From Natrinema pallidum DSM 3751 (GTDB lineage Archaea > Halobacteriota > Halobacteria > Halobacteriales > Natrialbaceae): a stretch of DNA of 54,191 nucleotides. Where the stretch lies: the NCBI RefSeq assembly GCF_000337615.1, contig NZ_AOII01000045.1, positions 6,604-60,794 on the forward strand. Reading direction: 5' to 3'. Position numbers and translations under genes: made by a program. Each line of letters starts with the position of its first letter. Position 1 is the first letter of the stretch. Below the pieces are notes generated by a model. The model worked only from the letters and a program-made list of their open reading frames with translations, did not search any database and was not told where the DNA came from. This document shows positions 25,661-34,186 of this stretch, piece after piece.

Positions 25661-26203
25661 CTAGCCGCGTCCGTCCGTCGCGACCGCGTCGTCGCCGGCC
25701 GTCGGCGTCGCCGCGCTGTCGGTTCGGATCACGAGATAGCCGCCGCCGAGGAAGAGCACGCCCCAGAGCAGGAAGCCCGCGTCCCAGAGGACGACCGGTC
25801 CCGGGCCGGCGGGCCAGACGTGGTGAATTCCGAGCAGGTGGTGACTCACCAGTCCTTCGATGAGATTGAAACCGCCCCAGCCCATGATCACTGCGCCCAG
25901 TAGCGTCCGCCCGGAGTTCGGCACCGGATGAAAGCGCCACGCTCGCGAGAGTAACACGACGCCGATGACGGTGAACACGTACGTCGCGAGGTGAAAGAGG
26001 CCGTCGGCCAGCACGTTGAGTTCGAGGTCGGTCGCGATACTCGAATCCGGATAGGACGAGAGCATGTGGTGGAACTGGAGTATCTGGTGGAAGACGATGC
26101 CGTCGAAGAAGCCGCCAAAGCCGAGCCCGAGCGCGAGGCCGGCGAGCACCAGCGGCTTGGCGTCCCGCCGCAGTCCGAACCACGTTTCGTTCCGGTCGGC
26201 CAT
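25661..26203 (-). CDS. DUF2243 family membrane protein
   Basis: A 180-residue integral membrane protein with about four to five hydrophobic helices. It shows the family hallmarks [20 protein letters not shown] (Asp and His in a membrane helix), [11 protein letters not shown] and [17 protein letters not shown]. The conserved His and Asp inside membranes suggest metal binding or a redox role, but no function is established. ATG 26203 is chosen because the protein then starts [10 protein letters not shown] just before the first helix. It interrupts an otherwise information-processing cluster on the same strand, so it may be a recent insertion there. Confidence 0.85.
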   Translation of the reverse strand: MADRNETWFGLRRDAKPLVLAGLALGLGFGGFFDGIVFHQILQFHHMLSSYPDSSIATDLELNVLADGLFHLATYVFTVIGVVLLSRAWRFHPVPNSGRTLLGAVIMGWGGFNLIEGLVSHHLLGIHHVWPAGPGPVVLWDAGFLLWGVLFLGGGYLVIRTDSAATPTAGDDAVATDGRG

Positions 26204-26309
26204 ACGACGGGTTCGGCGACGACGATGAAGACCGCGTTGCCTGCCGGTACAGGGCGGGCTCGCTGGACTCGCCGCGAACCGACCCGGTCGCTCGGCTCGA
26301 GCAGCGTGG

Positions 26310-26576
26310 CTACTGGGACGTGAGAACGGCCTCGCCGGCGTTAGCGGTCCGTTCGGCGACATCGACCAGCGAGAACCAGGTGTTCAGCGCCGCTCGGAGC
26401 GCGACCACGTCCTCGGCGTCGATCTCGATACGAACGCACGAGCCGTCCCGCTCGAGGGTCGTCCGCGAGCGCTCGTCGTCGATCTCGCCGATCTCGCGGG
26501 CGACGCTCGCGGCGACGAGTTCGGCACGCGACGGCGTCTCGTAGTCGAACTCGAGTGTCGCGTCGTGAGAAGACAC
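26310..26576 (-). CDS. pcc1: KEOPS complex subunit Pcc1
   Basis: An 88-residue protein with the small alpha/beta fold of Pcc1: ATLEFDYETPSRAELVAASV, then RSRTTLERDGSCVRIEIDAE and ALRAALNTWFSLVDVAERT. Pcc1 is the dimerisation subunit of KEOPS, which makes the universal t6A37 modification on ANN-decoding tRNAs with Kae1, Bud32 and Cgi121. Its ATG lies five bases after the rpoP stop, a conserved archaeal arrangement. The length is normal. Confidence 0.93.
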   Translation of the reverse strand: MSSHDATLEFDYETPSRAELVAASVAREIGEIDDERSRTTLERDGSCVRIEIDAEDVVALRAALNTWFSLVDVAERTANAGEAVLTSQ

Positions 26577-26581
26577 GGCGG

Positions 26582-26716
26582 TTACTGGACGTCGACTTCC
26601 TTGACGTCGCGACTGCGTTCTTTCAGGAGTACGCGGTGGCCGCAGTAGGGACAGCGGACGCCGCCGTACTCGTCGAGTTGGACGTCGCGTTTACAGCGGG
26701 AGCATTTGTAACTCAT
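26582..26716 (-). CDS. rpoP: DNA-directed RNA polymerase subunit P
   Basis: A 44-residue protein, [20 protein letters not shown] followed by [20 protein letters not shown]. The two CxxC pairs (CSRC and CPYC) form the zinc ribbon of RpoP, the archaeal counterpart of eukaryotic Rpb12. The length matches the family. The ATG at 26716 is the only start that gives a complete zinc ribbon. It sits between L37ae and Pcc1, as in many archaea. Confidence 0.96.
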   Translation of the reverse strand: MSYKCSRCKRDVQLDEYGGVRCPYCGHRVLLKERSRDVKEVDVQ

Positions 26717-26734
26717 ACTGGGTCTCGGAACGCG

Positions 26735-26998
26735 TTAGTCGTCGTCCTCTGCGAGGGCAGCGCGGATGGAGCGCTGGACGGTACGGCCGGCGGGGGTCTC
26801 GGGGCGGTACGCGCCGCCGGTGAAGACTTCGCCGGTTTCCTCGTTCTTCCAGATGCCGGTGCCGACACGGGTGACATCGTCGCCGTCGACCTCGGCGTTT
26901 TCCATGTCGTCTTCGATCTCGCTGACGCGACGTCGGGCGACGCGGCCGTAGCGGGCACCGAAGCGGCCAGCGCTACCGACCTGTCCTTTCTTGGCCAT
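26735..26998 (-). CDS. rpl37ae: 50S ribosomal protein L37ae, cysteine-less form
   Basis: An 87-residue L37ae (eL43). The N-terminus [20 protein letters not shown] and C-terminus [20 protein letters not shown] are standard. Between them, where zinc-binding family members have two CxxC pairs, this protein has [20 protein letters not shown] and no Cys at all. So the fold must hold without zinc, perhaps stabilised by salt. ATG 26998 is chosen because it begins with the conserved MAKKG block. The gene is the second in the small membrane protein-L37ae-RpoP-Pcc1 series. Confidence 0.92.
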   Translation of the reverse strand: MAKKGQVGSAGRFGARYGRVARRRVSEIEDDMENAEVDGDDVTRVGTGIWKNEETGEVFTGGAYRPETPAGRTVQRSIRAALAEDDD

Positions 26999-27095
26999 AG
27001 TGATCCACTCTATCGCCAGCGGATTCTTAAACCTGTTGAGTCGCGACGCCGTCCGGTTCGGATCGCGCCGCGGACCGGTCCGTCGACGGGCCCGA

Positions 27096-27302
27096 TCAGG
27101 AGTCGCCGATCCGCTCGGCGATCGGCCACGCGAGCAGTTCCAGGAAGACGAGCGCGAGCGCGGCGAGGTAGCCCGCGACCGCGAGCGGGGCAGTGAGCAG
27201 TCCCGTGCCGACACCTGGGGCCGCAAGCAGCGTGCGAACCGCGAGGCCGCTTACCGCCAACAGCGGGATCAGGGTCAGGACGGCGTCCGGTCGCTCGAGC
27301 AT
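27096..27302 (-). CDS. Small two-helix membrane protein
   Basis: A 68-residue protein made of two hydrophobic helices: about residues 8-32 ([20 protein letters not shown]) and 40-60 ([20 protein letters not shown]). It ends in a short charged tail (PIAERIGDS). It lies 97 bases upstream of L37ae on the same strand and could be its operon leader. No function is known to me. The composition and codon use are haloarchaeal, and hydrophobic two-helix patterns rarely arise by chance in a shadow frame, though this is not proof. Confidence 0.6.
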   Translation of the reverse strand: MLERPDAVLTLIPLLAVSGLAVRTLLAAPGVGTGLLTAPLAVAGYLAALALVFLELLAWPIAERIGDS

Positions 27303-27415
27303 GGCTAATTATATCTCATTACGACCGGGGGGTTAAGGCTCACACAACCAGCAGCACCTGACACTGCCATCGACTCGACACAATAGTTGCCGTGGGACGC
27401 TCCCGCTGACACTAC

Positions 27416-27499
27416 TATAGTAGCAACTGAAAGTCAATGCACACCTGATCGCACGACGGCGTTGCGATCAGTGTGTCAATCGTTTCAGTTGCTACTATA
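27416..27499. mobile_element. MITE-like 84-bp palindromic element
   Basis: Perfect 17-bp terminal inverted repeats (27416-27432 and 27483-27499; left arm TATAGTAGCAACTGAAA) enclose a second perfect 9-bp inverted repeat (CTGATCGCA, 27445-27453 with 27463-27471) around a 9-base loop. The whole element could fold into one long hairpin. It is far more AT-rich than its surroundings and has no ORF. This is the form of a miniature inverted-repeat transposable element or the fused ends of an insertion sequence. I see no clear target-site duplication. It occupies most of the 239-base gap between the small membrane protein and DUF2103 genes. Confidence 0.75.
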
Positions 27500-27541
27500 A
27501 CAGCAGCGGTTGGCAATTCGAACCGATGACCGAACGGGACG

Positions 27542-28303
27542 CTACTGAAACTCGGCGTCGGCAAGCACGTCGTTGAGGTCGTCGCGGATGCGCTCGCCCA
27601 TCTCCCGGTCACGAGCCGTCGTCACGACTCGGTTCTCCTGAACGCTCGAGCCGTTGCGTAACAGCATGCGGACGTTGCCGCCGTCGTCGGCGCGGGTCAC
27701 TTTCGCGCGCATGCCCGATTGGGACCCCTTCCCGCCGGCGTCGATGGGGCCGGGGATCACCTTCTTGACGTGGGGGTGGTCCGCGACGGTATGAATGGCC
27801 CGCATCCCCGTACGGCCGCCGATGAGCGTCGAGTGACTCCCGCTGATCTTTTCGGCCGGCGGCGTCTCGACGACATCGAGCGCGCGGTTACCGCGGCGCT
27901 CGAGGACCGCCCGGACGGGATCGTCGTCGTCGACGCGATAGAAGGGATGGTGAACGTCCTCGCGAACGGCGCGAATCACCGCACGGACGCCGCCCGCGTA
28001 GACCTCTTCGGGACGCTTCCGGCGGATTTCGTCGCCGATCAGCCCCGCGAAGTTGCGGAGTTCGATTGGCTCGTTCTCGCCGTCTTCGGGCGTCGTCGTG
28101 ATCGTCGTCTCGCCGAGCACCTGCTCGTCGGCATTGATATCGTCGTCCCTCGTCGTCGGGTCGTCTGGTTCGCCGGCGAGCATCGTGATCGTCGCCCTGT
28201 CGCGTGCCGCATCGAGGACGATCGCCTCGGTGTTGGCCTCCCGACAGACCAGACAGAAGTCACCGGGTTTCTCGAGCGGCGATGCGCAGTGGCGACACTC
28301 CAT
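27542..28303 (-). CDS. DUF2103 family metal-binding protein
   Basis: A 253-residue protein. The N-terminus holds a zinc-ribbon-like CRHCASPLEKPGDFCLVC. The middle is acidic and variable, and the C-terminal half has the family core: SGSHSTLIGGRTGMRAIHTV, HPHVKKVIPGPIDAGGKG and SGMRAKVTRADDGGNVRMLL. The family is annotated as predicted metal-binding and is archaeal, with unknown role. The positive Lys/Arg strip (KVIPGPI to RAKVTR) could bind nucleic acid, which is inference. It is on the same strand as the L37ae cluster but separated from it by the MITE. Confidence 0.87.
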   Translation of the reverse strand: MECRHCASPLEKPGDFCLVCREANTEAIVLDAARDRATITMLAGEPDDPTTRDDDINADEQVLGETTITTTPEDGENEPIELRNFAGLIGDEIRRKRPEEVYAGGVRAVIRAVREDVHHPFYRVDDDDPVRAVLERRGNRALDVVETPPAEKISGSHSTLIGGRTGMRAIHTVADHPHVKKVIPGPIDAGGKGSQSGMRAKVTRADDGGNVRMLLRNGSSVQENRVVTTARDREMGERIRDDLNDVLADAEFQ

Positions 28304-28435
28304 GGGTGGATTTGTCGGGACGGATGTAAAACAGGTCTGTTTCCGACCGACTGCGGTCGTCGCCGATCGGACGCCGTCCGAACGGATCGAACGCCGGCCC
28401 CGGAGAGCACGACCGGGATCGATGTCCAGTCCGGG

Positions 28436-30043
28436 CTACCCGCTCCCGCGAACCACGACCTCGTCGCTCCCCGTCTGTCCGTCCGCATCGACGACGGTCG
28501 CGACGATTCGATACGTCGCGCGTCGCTCGCGCCCCTTCGCTCGCAGCCGTCCGGTCGCGGTATCGCGGTCGCCGCCGAGGTCCGCCGTCACCGTCCGGAT
28601 GGGAGTCCCGGTATTGGGGTCCCGGAGTTCGAAGTCGACCCGCTCGAGATCGCCGTTCCCGTCGGTCGCCTCGATGGAGGTCCGGTAGCTGTCCCGCGGG
28701 TTCGTCGCCGTGACGTCGGTGATCGACACGCCCGGCTCGGTACCGGTTGCCTCGTCACCGCCGTCCGAACCTCCGCCGGGACTCGACGTCCCGCTGCCGC
28801 GATCCAGCACGCGAATATCGTACCGGACTTCGCGGTGCGCGCGCTCGCCGAACCGAAGCGTCGGCTCGACGTCCCGCGTCCCGTTTACGTCCGGCGGAGC
28901 CTCGTAGACGAACGTCGCCCGTCCCGCCGCGTCGGTCACGGGCTCGACGGCCCGAACGGTCCCGTCACCCCCGACGCTCCCGGTCACGGGAACTCCACTG
29001 ACGGGGTTATCGAACCGATCGCGGGCTTCGACGACGAGCCGCTGGCGGCCGCTCTCGGGGACGGCCGTCGCGTTGCCCTCGAGATCGGTGAGATACGCCG
29101 CCGCCTCCTCGGTCGCGCCGCCGAGGGCGACGGCCCCGAGTCGAAGTTCGTAGGTGACCCCGCGCTCGAGCGTGAGCGTCAACTGGCCGCAGGGGTCCGG
29201 CGGCGCTCGCTGACAGTCGAGCCCCGTCACGTACCGGTCGTCGTCGGGATCGCCGTCCGGGTCGCGTTCGTCCGCGAGGAGGGCAGCCCACTCGTCCTCG
29301 GTGAGCCGCGTCGGGACCGTCAGCGTGACCGGCTCGCCGTCGCCGCGGATCGTCACCGTCCGACCCGGCGCACTGGTCGGCTCGAGGTCGATCGCGACAT
29401 CGGTCGCCCCCGACGCAGAGCGATCGCCCGCCAGCGCGACGAGATCGAGCCGGCGGGCGTCGACGAGGTCCTGGTCCCCCCTCGCGACCGCCGTCCCGTC
29501 GAAGCGGTCGTAGACGACCCACGGCTCGGCCACCATCACCGGCGCGTCGCCGTACTCGTTGTAGTCGGGCACGTACTCGAGCGACCGCGTCTCGAACGTC
29601 CGCGTGGTCCCGTTCCAGTAGTCGCCGGTCTCGCCGGCCGCGGACGCGTTGGCGATTTCGATGCCAGCGGGGTCCGTCGTCCGAACCGTCCCCGCTGCTG
29701 GCGGCGGGTTGACGAAGAACAGCCGGGGCGGGTAGCGCAGGCCGGCCTCGATGGAGACCGTCTCGCCGTTCCCGGTCGCGGCCACCCGATCGACGGCTCC
29801 GTCGACAGCCTTCACGTCAGTCCGAACCCGCTCGTTGTGCTGAAACTCGAGGCCCTCGTTGACCGCGGGAATCGCGGTCGTCTGGAGGATCGCCAGCAAG
29901 GCGAGGAGGAGTGCGAACATGAGTATCGCGCCGATGACCGGCGAGACCGCTCGTTCGGAGCCGCGGAGCGCTCCGGTCCCGTCGAGTCGGGTCGTCGGCT
30001 GCGTCTCGGTTCCGTTCCGGCCGTGCGGATGCGAGTCGACCAT
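28436..30043 (-). CDS. Large pilin-like surface protein with invasin-type Ig-like domain
   Basis: A 535-residue protein that starts with an archaeal type IV pilin N-terminus, ERAVSPVIGAILMFALLLAL at about residues 30-49, preceded by a 29-residue polar leader. A beta-rich extracellular part follows. About residues 334-404 carry an invasin/intimin-type Ig-like (Big_1) domain: EARDRFDNPVSGVPVTGSVG and VTDAAGRATFVYEAP. A Gly/Ser linker leads to a C-terminal domain resembling a PKD or Ig-like fold (TYRIVATVVDADGQTGSDEV). Most pilins are about 150 residues, so this is probably an adhesin or minor pilin. It starts two bases after pilC and is the last gene of the operon. Confidence 0.82.
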   Translation of the reverse strand: MVDSHPHGRNGTETQPTTRLDGTGALRGSERAVSPVIGAILMFALLLALLAILQTTAIPAVNEGLEFQHNERVRTDVKAVDGAVDRVAATGNGETVSIEAGLRYPPRLFFVNPPPAAGTVRTTDPAGIEIANASAAGETGDYWNGTTRTFETRSLEYVPDYNEYGDAPVMVAEPWVVYDRFDGTAVARGDQDLVDARRLDLVALAGDRSASGATDVAIDLEPTSAPGRTVTIRGDGEPVTLTVPTRLTEDEWAALLADERDPDGDPDDDRYVTGLDCQRAPPDPCGQLTLTLERGVTYELRLGAVALGGATEEAAAYLTDLEGNATAVPESGRQRLVVEARDRFDNPVSGVPVTGSVGGDGTVRAVEPVTDAAGRATFVYEAPPDVNGTRDVEPTLRFGERAHREVRYDIRVLDRGSGTSSPGGGSDGGDEATGTEPGVSITDVTATNPRDSYRTSIEATDGNGDLERVDFELRDPNTGTPIRTVTADLGGDRDTATGRLRAKGRERRATYRIVATVVDADGQTGSDEVVVRGSG

Positions 30044-30045
30044 GG

Positions 30046-32259
30046 TTACACCAAGAGGAAGAACGCGATGACGGTGAGGGCGATCAGTGCCAGTCCGTAC
30101 TTGAGGCCGCTGAGGATGTCGTTCTCGGCCAGTTTCCCGGCGATCAGCCCGCTGCCGAAGCCCTGAATGAGCGCCGAGTGGAGGAACAGTAGCTCGTAGG
30201 TGTCGACGGGAATCGCGCCCAGCGAAACCGGTCCGCTGGCGGCCGCTGGATCGGTCTCGGCCGCCACCTCGGCGATCGGGGTGAGATAGCTCGCGCTGAC
30301 CATGACGATGACCAGCAGATAGACGAGGAAGCCGATCACGACGATCGCGACGTACGAGCCGACTTCGCGCCGTCGCTCGCGGGCCAGTTTCGCCTGCGCC
30401 CGCGTGTTCGTCGCCGCGATCTCGAGCAGGCCGTGGAGATCGCCGCTCGAGCGGCTCCCCTCCGCGACGAGCGTCATCGTCCGAGTCAGTTGGGGCACGT
30501 TCAGTCGGTCGGCGAAGCCAAGCAGGGCGCGGGTCAGGTCGTGGTTCCAGGCCACGTCGTTGCGGACCCGGCGGAGTTCCGCGGCGAGGGTCCCGCTGGC
30601 CCACCGCGTGACCAGATCGAAGGCGTCGACGATGTCGACGCCCATCCGGTTCGCGCTGGCGAGGATGCTCAGCACGTCCGGGAACCGCTCGGTAATGACG
30701 GTCATCCGTCGGCGCTCGCGCTCGTGGAGGAGCGTCAACGGCGCGGTCGCCGTCACCAACGGGACGACGGCGAGCCCGACGGTCGTCCGGAGCGGGGCGG
30801 CGAGAAACGCGGCGGCGGTCGGCTCGACGAGTCCGGTCCGGATCGCGAGCCCGGCGACGGCGAGGGCGGCCGGCACCGTCACCCCGAGCGAACGGACGGG
30901 ACGGCGGGTGATCGCCCGCAACGGGTCGGCGAGGAACGCACGGATGCCGGTCTCGCGTTTCGACCGCTGGTAGGCCAAAAACCGGGGATCGTCGACCACC
31001 TGCTCGAGGTCGACCGTTCGCTCGTCCGCGACGGCGAGGCTGGCGGTCGGCTCCTGGTACGGGCGCGAGAGCACGTCGACGAGGAGCAGGAACCCGCCCA
31101 TCGAAAGCGGGAAGACGACGTAGACGAGCCCGGCGATCAGGCCGACGGTCTCCGCGCCGAGGAAACTCACCACCATCAACACGACGATCAGGAACAGCGG
31201 CGCGGCGACGAACGCGACGACGAACACTTCGCTGAGCATGCCGAGCGTCTCGATGAACGACGACTGCTCTTCGAGCGCGTCTTCGAGGGCTGCCTCGGAT
31301 TCCGCCTCGAGGAACGTCTCGAGGTCGCCGCCGGAGTCGAGGACGCCGAGCAGGTCGTCGAGGAACCGCCGAAAGTCGTCGCTCGGCGTCAGCATCCGGA
31401 CGTTATCCAGCGCCTGCAACAGGTCGTTGCCGAACAGGTCGATCTCGCGGACGACGAGGTCGAACTCGTTTGCGACCTCGCCGTAGACCGCCTCGCTGTT
31501 CCCGAGTCGGCGACACACCTCGATGACGTTCATCCCGCCGCTGGAGAGCGCGTACATGAACGTGATCGCGTACGGGAGGTTGAGCGCGATGCTGCGTCGC
31601 CGCGCCGCCACGACGCTGCGCGGGTAGTAGTAGTTCCGACCGACCCAGACGGCACCGCCGGCGGCGAGCGAGCAGAGCGGGGGAACGAACAGCGCGGCCA
31701 CGACCAGCGGGTGCGTCAGGAACGCGTCCCGTGTCCGGCCGGACAGGCCGAACAGCGGTTCGAGCACGCTGAATAGCGTCCCCGTAAACACCAGCGCGAC
31801 GAGTGCGACAGTCGCGAGGAGTCCCGCGGCGACCGCGGCGATCCCCGCCCATTTGGCGCTGTCGGTCAGGTACGTATCGTAGGTGTCCCGGATCCGGGCC
31901 TGCTTGAGCAGCCGCTGGAGCCCGCGATATCGCTCCGGTCGCGTCTTGAAGAACGCCCGCGTCCGGCCGTACGCCTCCCGGAATTCGAGTTGCTCCGCGG
32001 CACCGAGGTGGCGCTCCTCGGCGAGCGGCTGGCTGAGCGCTTCCTCGGGTTCCGGCTCCGCGTCGGCCACCGCCGCCCGTCGGTCGTCGGCCGCCGCGAA
32101 CGGATCGGACGCCGCAGGTTCGCTCGAGACCCCCGCATCGTCGCCGAACGCGTCCTCGAGGACGGCCTCGACCGTCGCCTCGTCGAGCGCCGGGTCGCGG
32201 AACGCCGGCTCGTCGGGCTTGCGATCGGCGTCGTCGCTGGATGGATCACGGTCGGTCAC
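30046..32259 (-). CDS. pilC: Type IV pilus assembly membrane protein PilC (T2SSF family)
   Basis: A 737-residue integral membrane protein with two GspF/TadC-type modules. Its cytoplasmic N-terminus is acidic and Ala-rich (about 90 residues). Helical bundles follow, for example FRRFLDDLLGVLDSGGDLET and MTLVAEGSRSSGDLHGLLEI, each near transmembrane helices; about nine helices are visible (such as AGIAAVAAGLLATVALVALV). It forms the membrane platform for pilus assembly with PilB. It ends two bases before the large pilin-like gene and follows pilB by three bases, so the three are one operon. Confidence 0.92.
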   Translation of the reverse strand: MTDRDPSSDDADRKPDEPAFRDPALDEATVEAVLEDAFGDDAGVSSEPAASDPFAAADDRRAAVADAEPEPEEALSQPLAEERHLGAAEQLEFREAYGRTRAFFKTRPERYRGLQRLLKQARIRDTYDTYLTDSAKWAGIAAVAAGLLATVALVALVFTGTLFSVLEPLFGLSGRTRDAFLTHPLVVAALFVPPLCSLAAGGAVWVGRNYYYPRSVVAARRRSIALNLPYAITFMYALSSGGMNVIEVCRRLGNSEAVYGEVANEFDLVVREIDLFGNDLLQALDNVRMLTPSDDFRRFLDDLLGVLDSGGDLETFLEAESEAALEDALEEQSSFIETLGMLSEVFVVAFVAAPLFLIVVLMVVSFLGAETVGLIAGLVYVVFPLSMGGFLLLVDVLSRPYQEPTASLAVADERTVDLEQVVDDPRFLAYQRSKRETGIRAFLADPLRAITRRPVRSLGVTVPAALAVAGLAIRTGLVEPTAAAFLAAPLRTTVGLAVVPLVTATAPLTLLHERERRRMTVITERFPDVLSILASANRMGVDIVDAFDLVTRWASGTLAAELRRVRNDVAWNHDLTRALLGFADRLNVPQLTRTMTLVAEGSRSSGDLHGLLEIAATNTRAQAKLARERRREVGSYVAIVVIGFLVYLLVIVMVSASYLTPIAEVAAETDPAAASGPVSLGAIPVDTYELLFLHSALIQGFGSGLIAGKLAENDILSGLKYGLALIALTVIAFFLLV

Positions 32260-32262
32260 GGA

Positions 32263-34104
32263 TCAGTCGTCGGCCTCCGTCACCGCGATCCGGTCGGGGT
32301 CGAGGTCGCCGGCACGAACCTCCTCGAGGACGTAATCCGGATCGCGAATGAATCCCTGAATGACGCGGGCGACGCTCTCGTAGTCGGTGATACCCGCCTC
32401 GAGCAGGTACTCGAGGACCGCTTCGCGGTGGTCCAGTTCCCGTTCGATGCGGCCCGGCGTCCAACCCCGTTCGTCGGCGATGGCACCTAACACGCTCGAG
32501 CCCGTGGTCTGCTCGAACCCGTCCGAGCGGGGATCGTACCGAAACACCTCGTGTGGCTCGAGGTCGTCGGCGTCCGCGTCGCCGGCACCGAATTCGACGA
32601 GTCGCCTGTTGCGCCGAACGCGTTTGCCGTTCTGGGTCGTCTGTTGCTGGATCGAGACGATATCGAGGTTGGCGATCATCTCGGACGGGACGTTCAGCGG
32701 CTCGTTACTGAGTCGGCTCAACAGTCCCCTGACGGAGTCGGCGTGGAACGTCGTGTACGCCGTGTGCCCGGTGGCGATCGACTGGAAGAAGGTAAGCGCC
32801 ACGTCGCTTTCGGTGCGGATTTCGCCGACGACGAGGTACTCCGGTCGCTGGCGCAGGGCCGCCTGGAGGAGGTCGAACATTCCGACGGAGCCACGCCCGC
32901 CGGCGGTGACGCCCGTGCGCGTGACGCTTTGAATCCAGTTGTCGTGGGGCAGCGTCAACTCCGGCGTGTCCTCGATGGAGACGACCTTGCTTTCGGGCGG
33001 CACGAACATGGAAATCGCGTTGAGGCTAGTCGTCTTCCCCGACCCGGTGCCGCCAGCGACCATCAGCGAGGCGTTGTTTTCGACGGCCACCCAGAGATAG
33101 GCCATCTGCGCGATGCTGAACGTCCCCCAGTTGATGAGGTCGACCGGCGTGAACGGCACCTCGGAGAACTTCCGAACGGTGAAGTTGGGTCCGCCGGTCG
33201 TCACCTCGCCCCCGAGCGTGAGTTGGACGCGTGACCCGTCGGGGAGCGAGGCGTCGATCAGGGGGTCGGCCACCGAGAGGTGTTTGCCGGCGCGTTGGGC
33301 GAGTCGCACGACGTACGCGCTCAGGCGCTCGTCGCTGAACGCGAGGTTCGTCCGCAGGTCGCGGTAGCCGTGGTGGTAGACGAAGACGGGTTTCGCCGCG
33401 CCGTCACAGGAGATGTCCTCGACCGCCCGGTCGCGCATGATCGGGTCGATCTTCCCGTAGCTCACGAAGTCCCGGCGGAGGTAGTAGCGGAGTTGCTGGA
33501 GGGAGCCGTCGCCGACGGTCGCGGCGTGTTCGCGCATCACCCGCGGGACTTCCTCGTCGAAGGTCGCCGCCCGATCGATCTCGCCGTCGAACTCCTTGTA
33601 CAGCAGATCGCTGCGCAGCGACCGGATGAGGTCCTCGCGGACGTACTCCTCGAACTCGTCTAAGTCGGGTTCGACGACGTGATACCGGTTGGTGTTGGTC
33701 GCCTCGTCGTAGGGGATCGTCACGTAGGCGTAGGGGCGGTTCACCCAGTAGCGCTCGACCTCCTCGTAGTCCTCGAGATAGCCGAAATCGAAGAACTCCG
33801 CCTCGATGAAGGCATCGGACGGGCGACCGGGGAACGCGTCGTCGTCTCGGTCGTCGAACGACGCCTTCACGTCCGCGAGGACGGCGTCCCTGATCGCTTG
33901 CGTCGACTTCGAGTCCGACGGGGCGATAGCCGACATCGGCTCCGTATCGGCGTCGTCGCTCCCCGTCGTCCCGTCACCCGTCGGAGCGACGATCGAATCA
34001 GCCTCGGTCCCGAGACTCGAGGCCGGGCCAACGCCGCTCGGCGGCTGTGAGGGGATCTCACCCCGGTTGTCGTCGGTCTCGTCCGGTGGATTCCCGTCCG
34101 ACAT
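32263..34104 (-). CDS. pilB: Type IV pilus assembly ATPase PilB (GspE/VirB11 family)
   Basis: A 613-residue secretion ATPase. Walker A is VAGGTGSGKTTSLNAI near residue 350; the Asp box is SIEDTPELTLPHDNWIQSVT; Walker B is YLVVGEIRTESDVALTFFQS, followed by the His box ATGHTAYTTFHADS. The N-terminal 90 residues are variable and acidic. It powers pilus extension through PilC. A TATA-like element (34136-34144, minus strand) lies about 35 bases upstream and would give a short leader. Together with the pilin-like gene this resembles the haloarchaeal pilus loci used for adhesion. There is no pilT-type gene here. Confidence 0.95.
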   Translation of the reverse strand: MSDGNPPDETDDNRGEIPSQPPSGVGPASSLGTEADSIVAPTGDGTTGSDDADTEPMSAIAPSDSKSTQAIRDAVLADVKASFDDRDDDAFPGRPSDAFIEAEFFDFGYLEDYEEVERYWVNRPYAYVTIPYDEATNTNRYHVVEPDLDEFEEYVREDLIRSLRSDLLYKEFDGEIDRAATFDEEVPRVMREHAATVGDGSLQQLRYYLRRDFVSYGKIDPIMRDRAVEDISCDGAAKPVFVYHHGYRDLRTNLAFSDERLSAYVVRLAQRAGKHLSVADPLIDASLPDGSRVQLTLGGEVTTGGPNFTVRKFSEVPFTPVDLINWGTFSIAQMAYLWVAVENNASLMVAGGTGSGKTTSLNAISMFVPPESKVVSIEDTPELTLPHDNWIQSVTRTGVTAGGRGSVGMFDLLQAALRQRPEYLVVGEIRTESDVALTFFQSIATGHTAYTTFHADSVRGLLSRLSNEPLNVPSEMIANLDIVSIQQQTTQNGKRVRRNRRLVEFGAGDADADDLEPHEVFRYDPRSDGFEQTTGSSVLGAIADERGWTPGRIERELDHREAVLEYLLEAGITDYESVARVIQGFIRDPDYVLEEVRAGDLDPDRIAVTEADD

Positions 34105-34186
34105 CGATCGATTGGCTGTCCCTTGTGAGCCGACTCCCTAAATTGTGCTGGCTCGTGACCCGACAGCGAACCGTGGCTGCCGGCCG

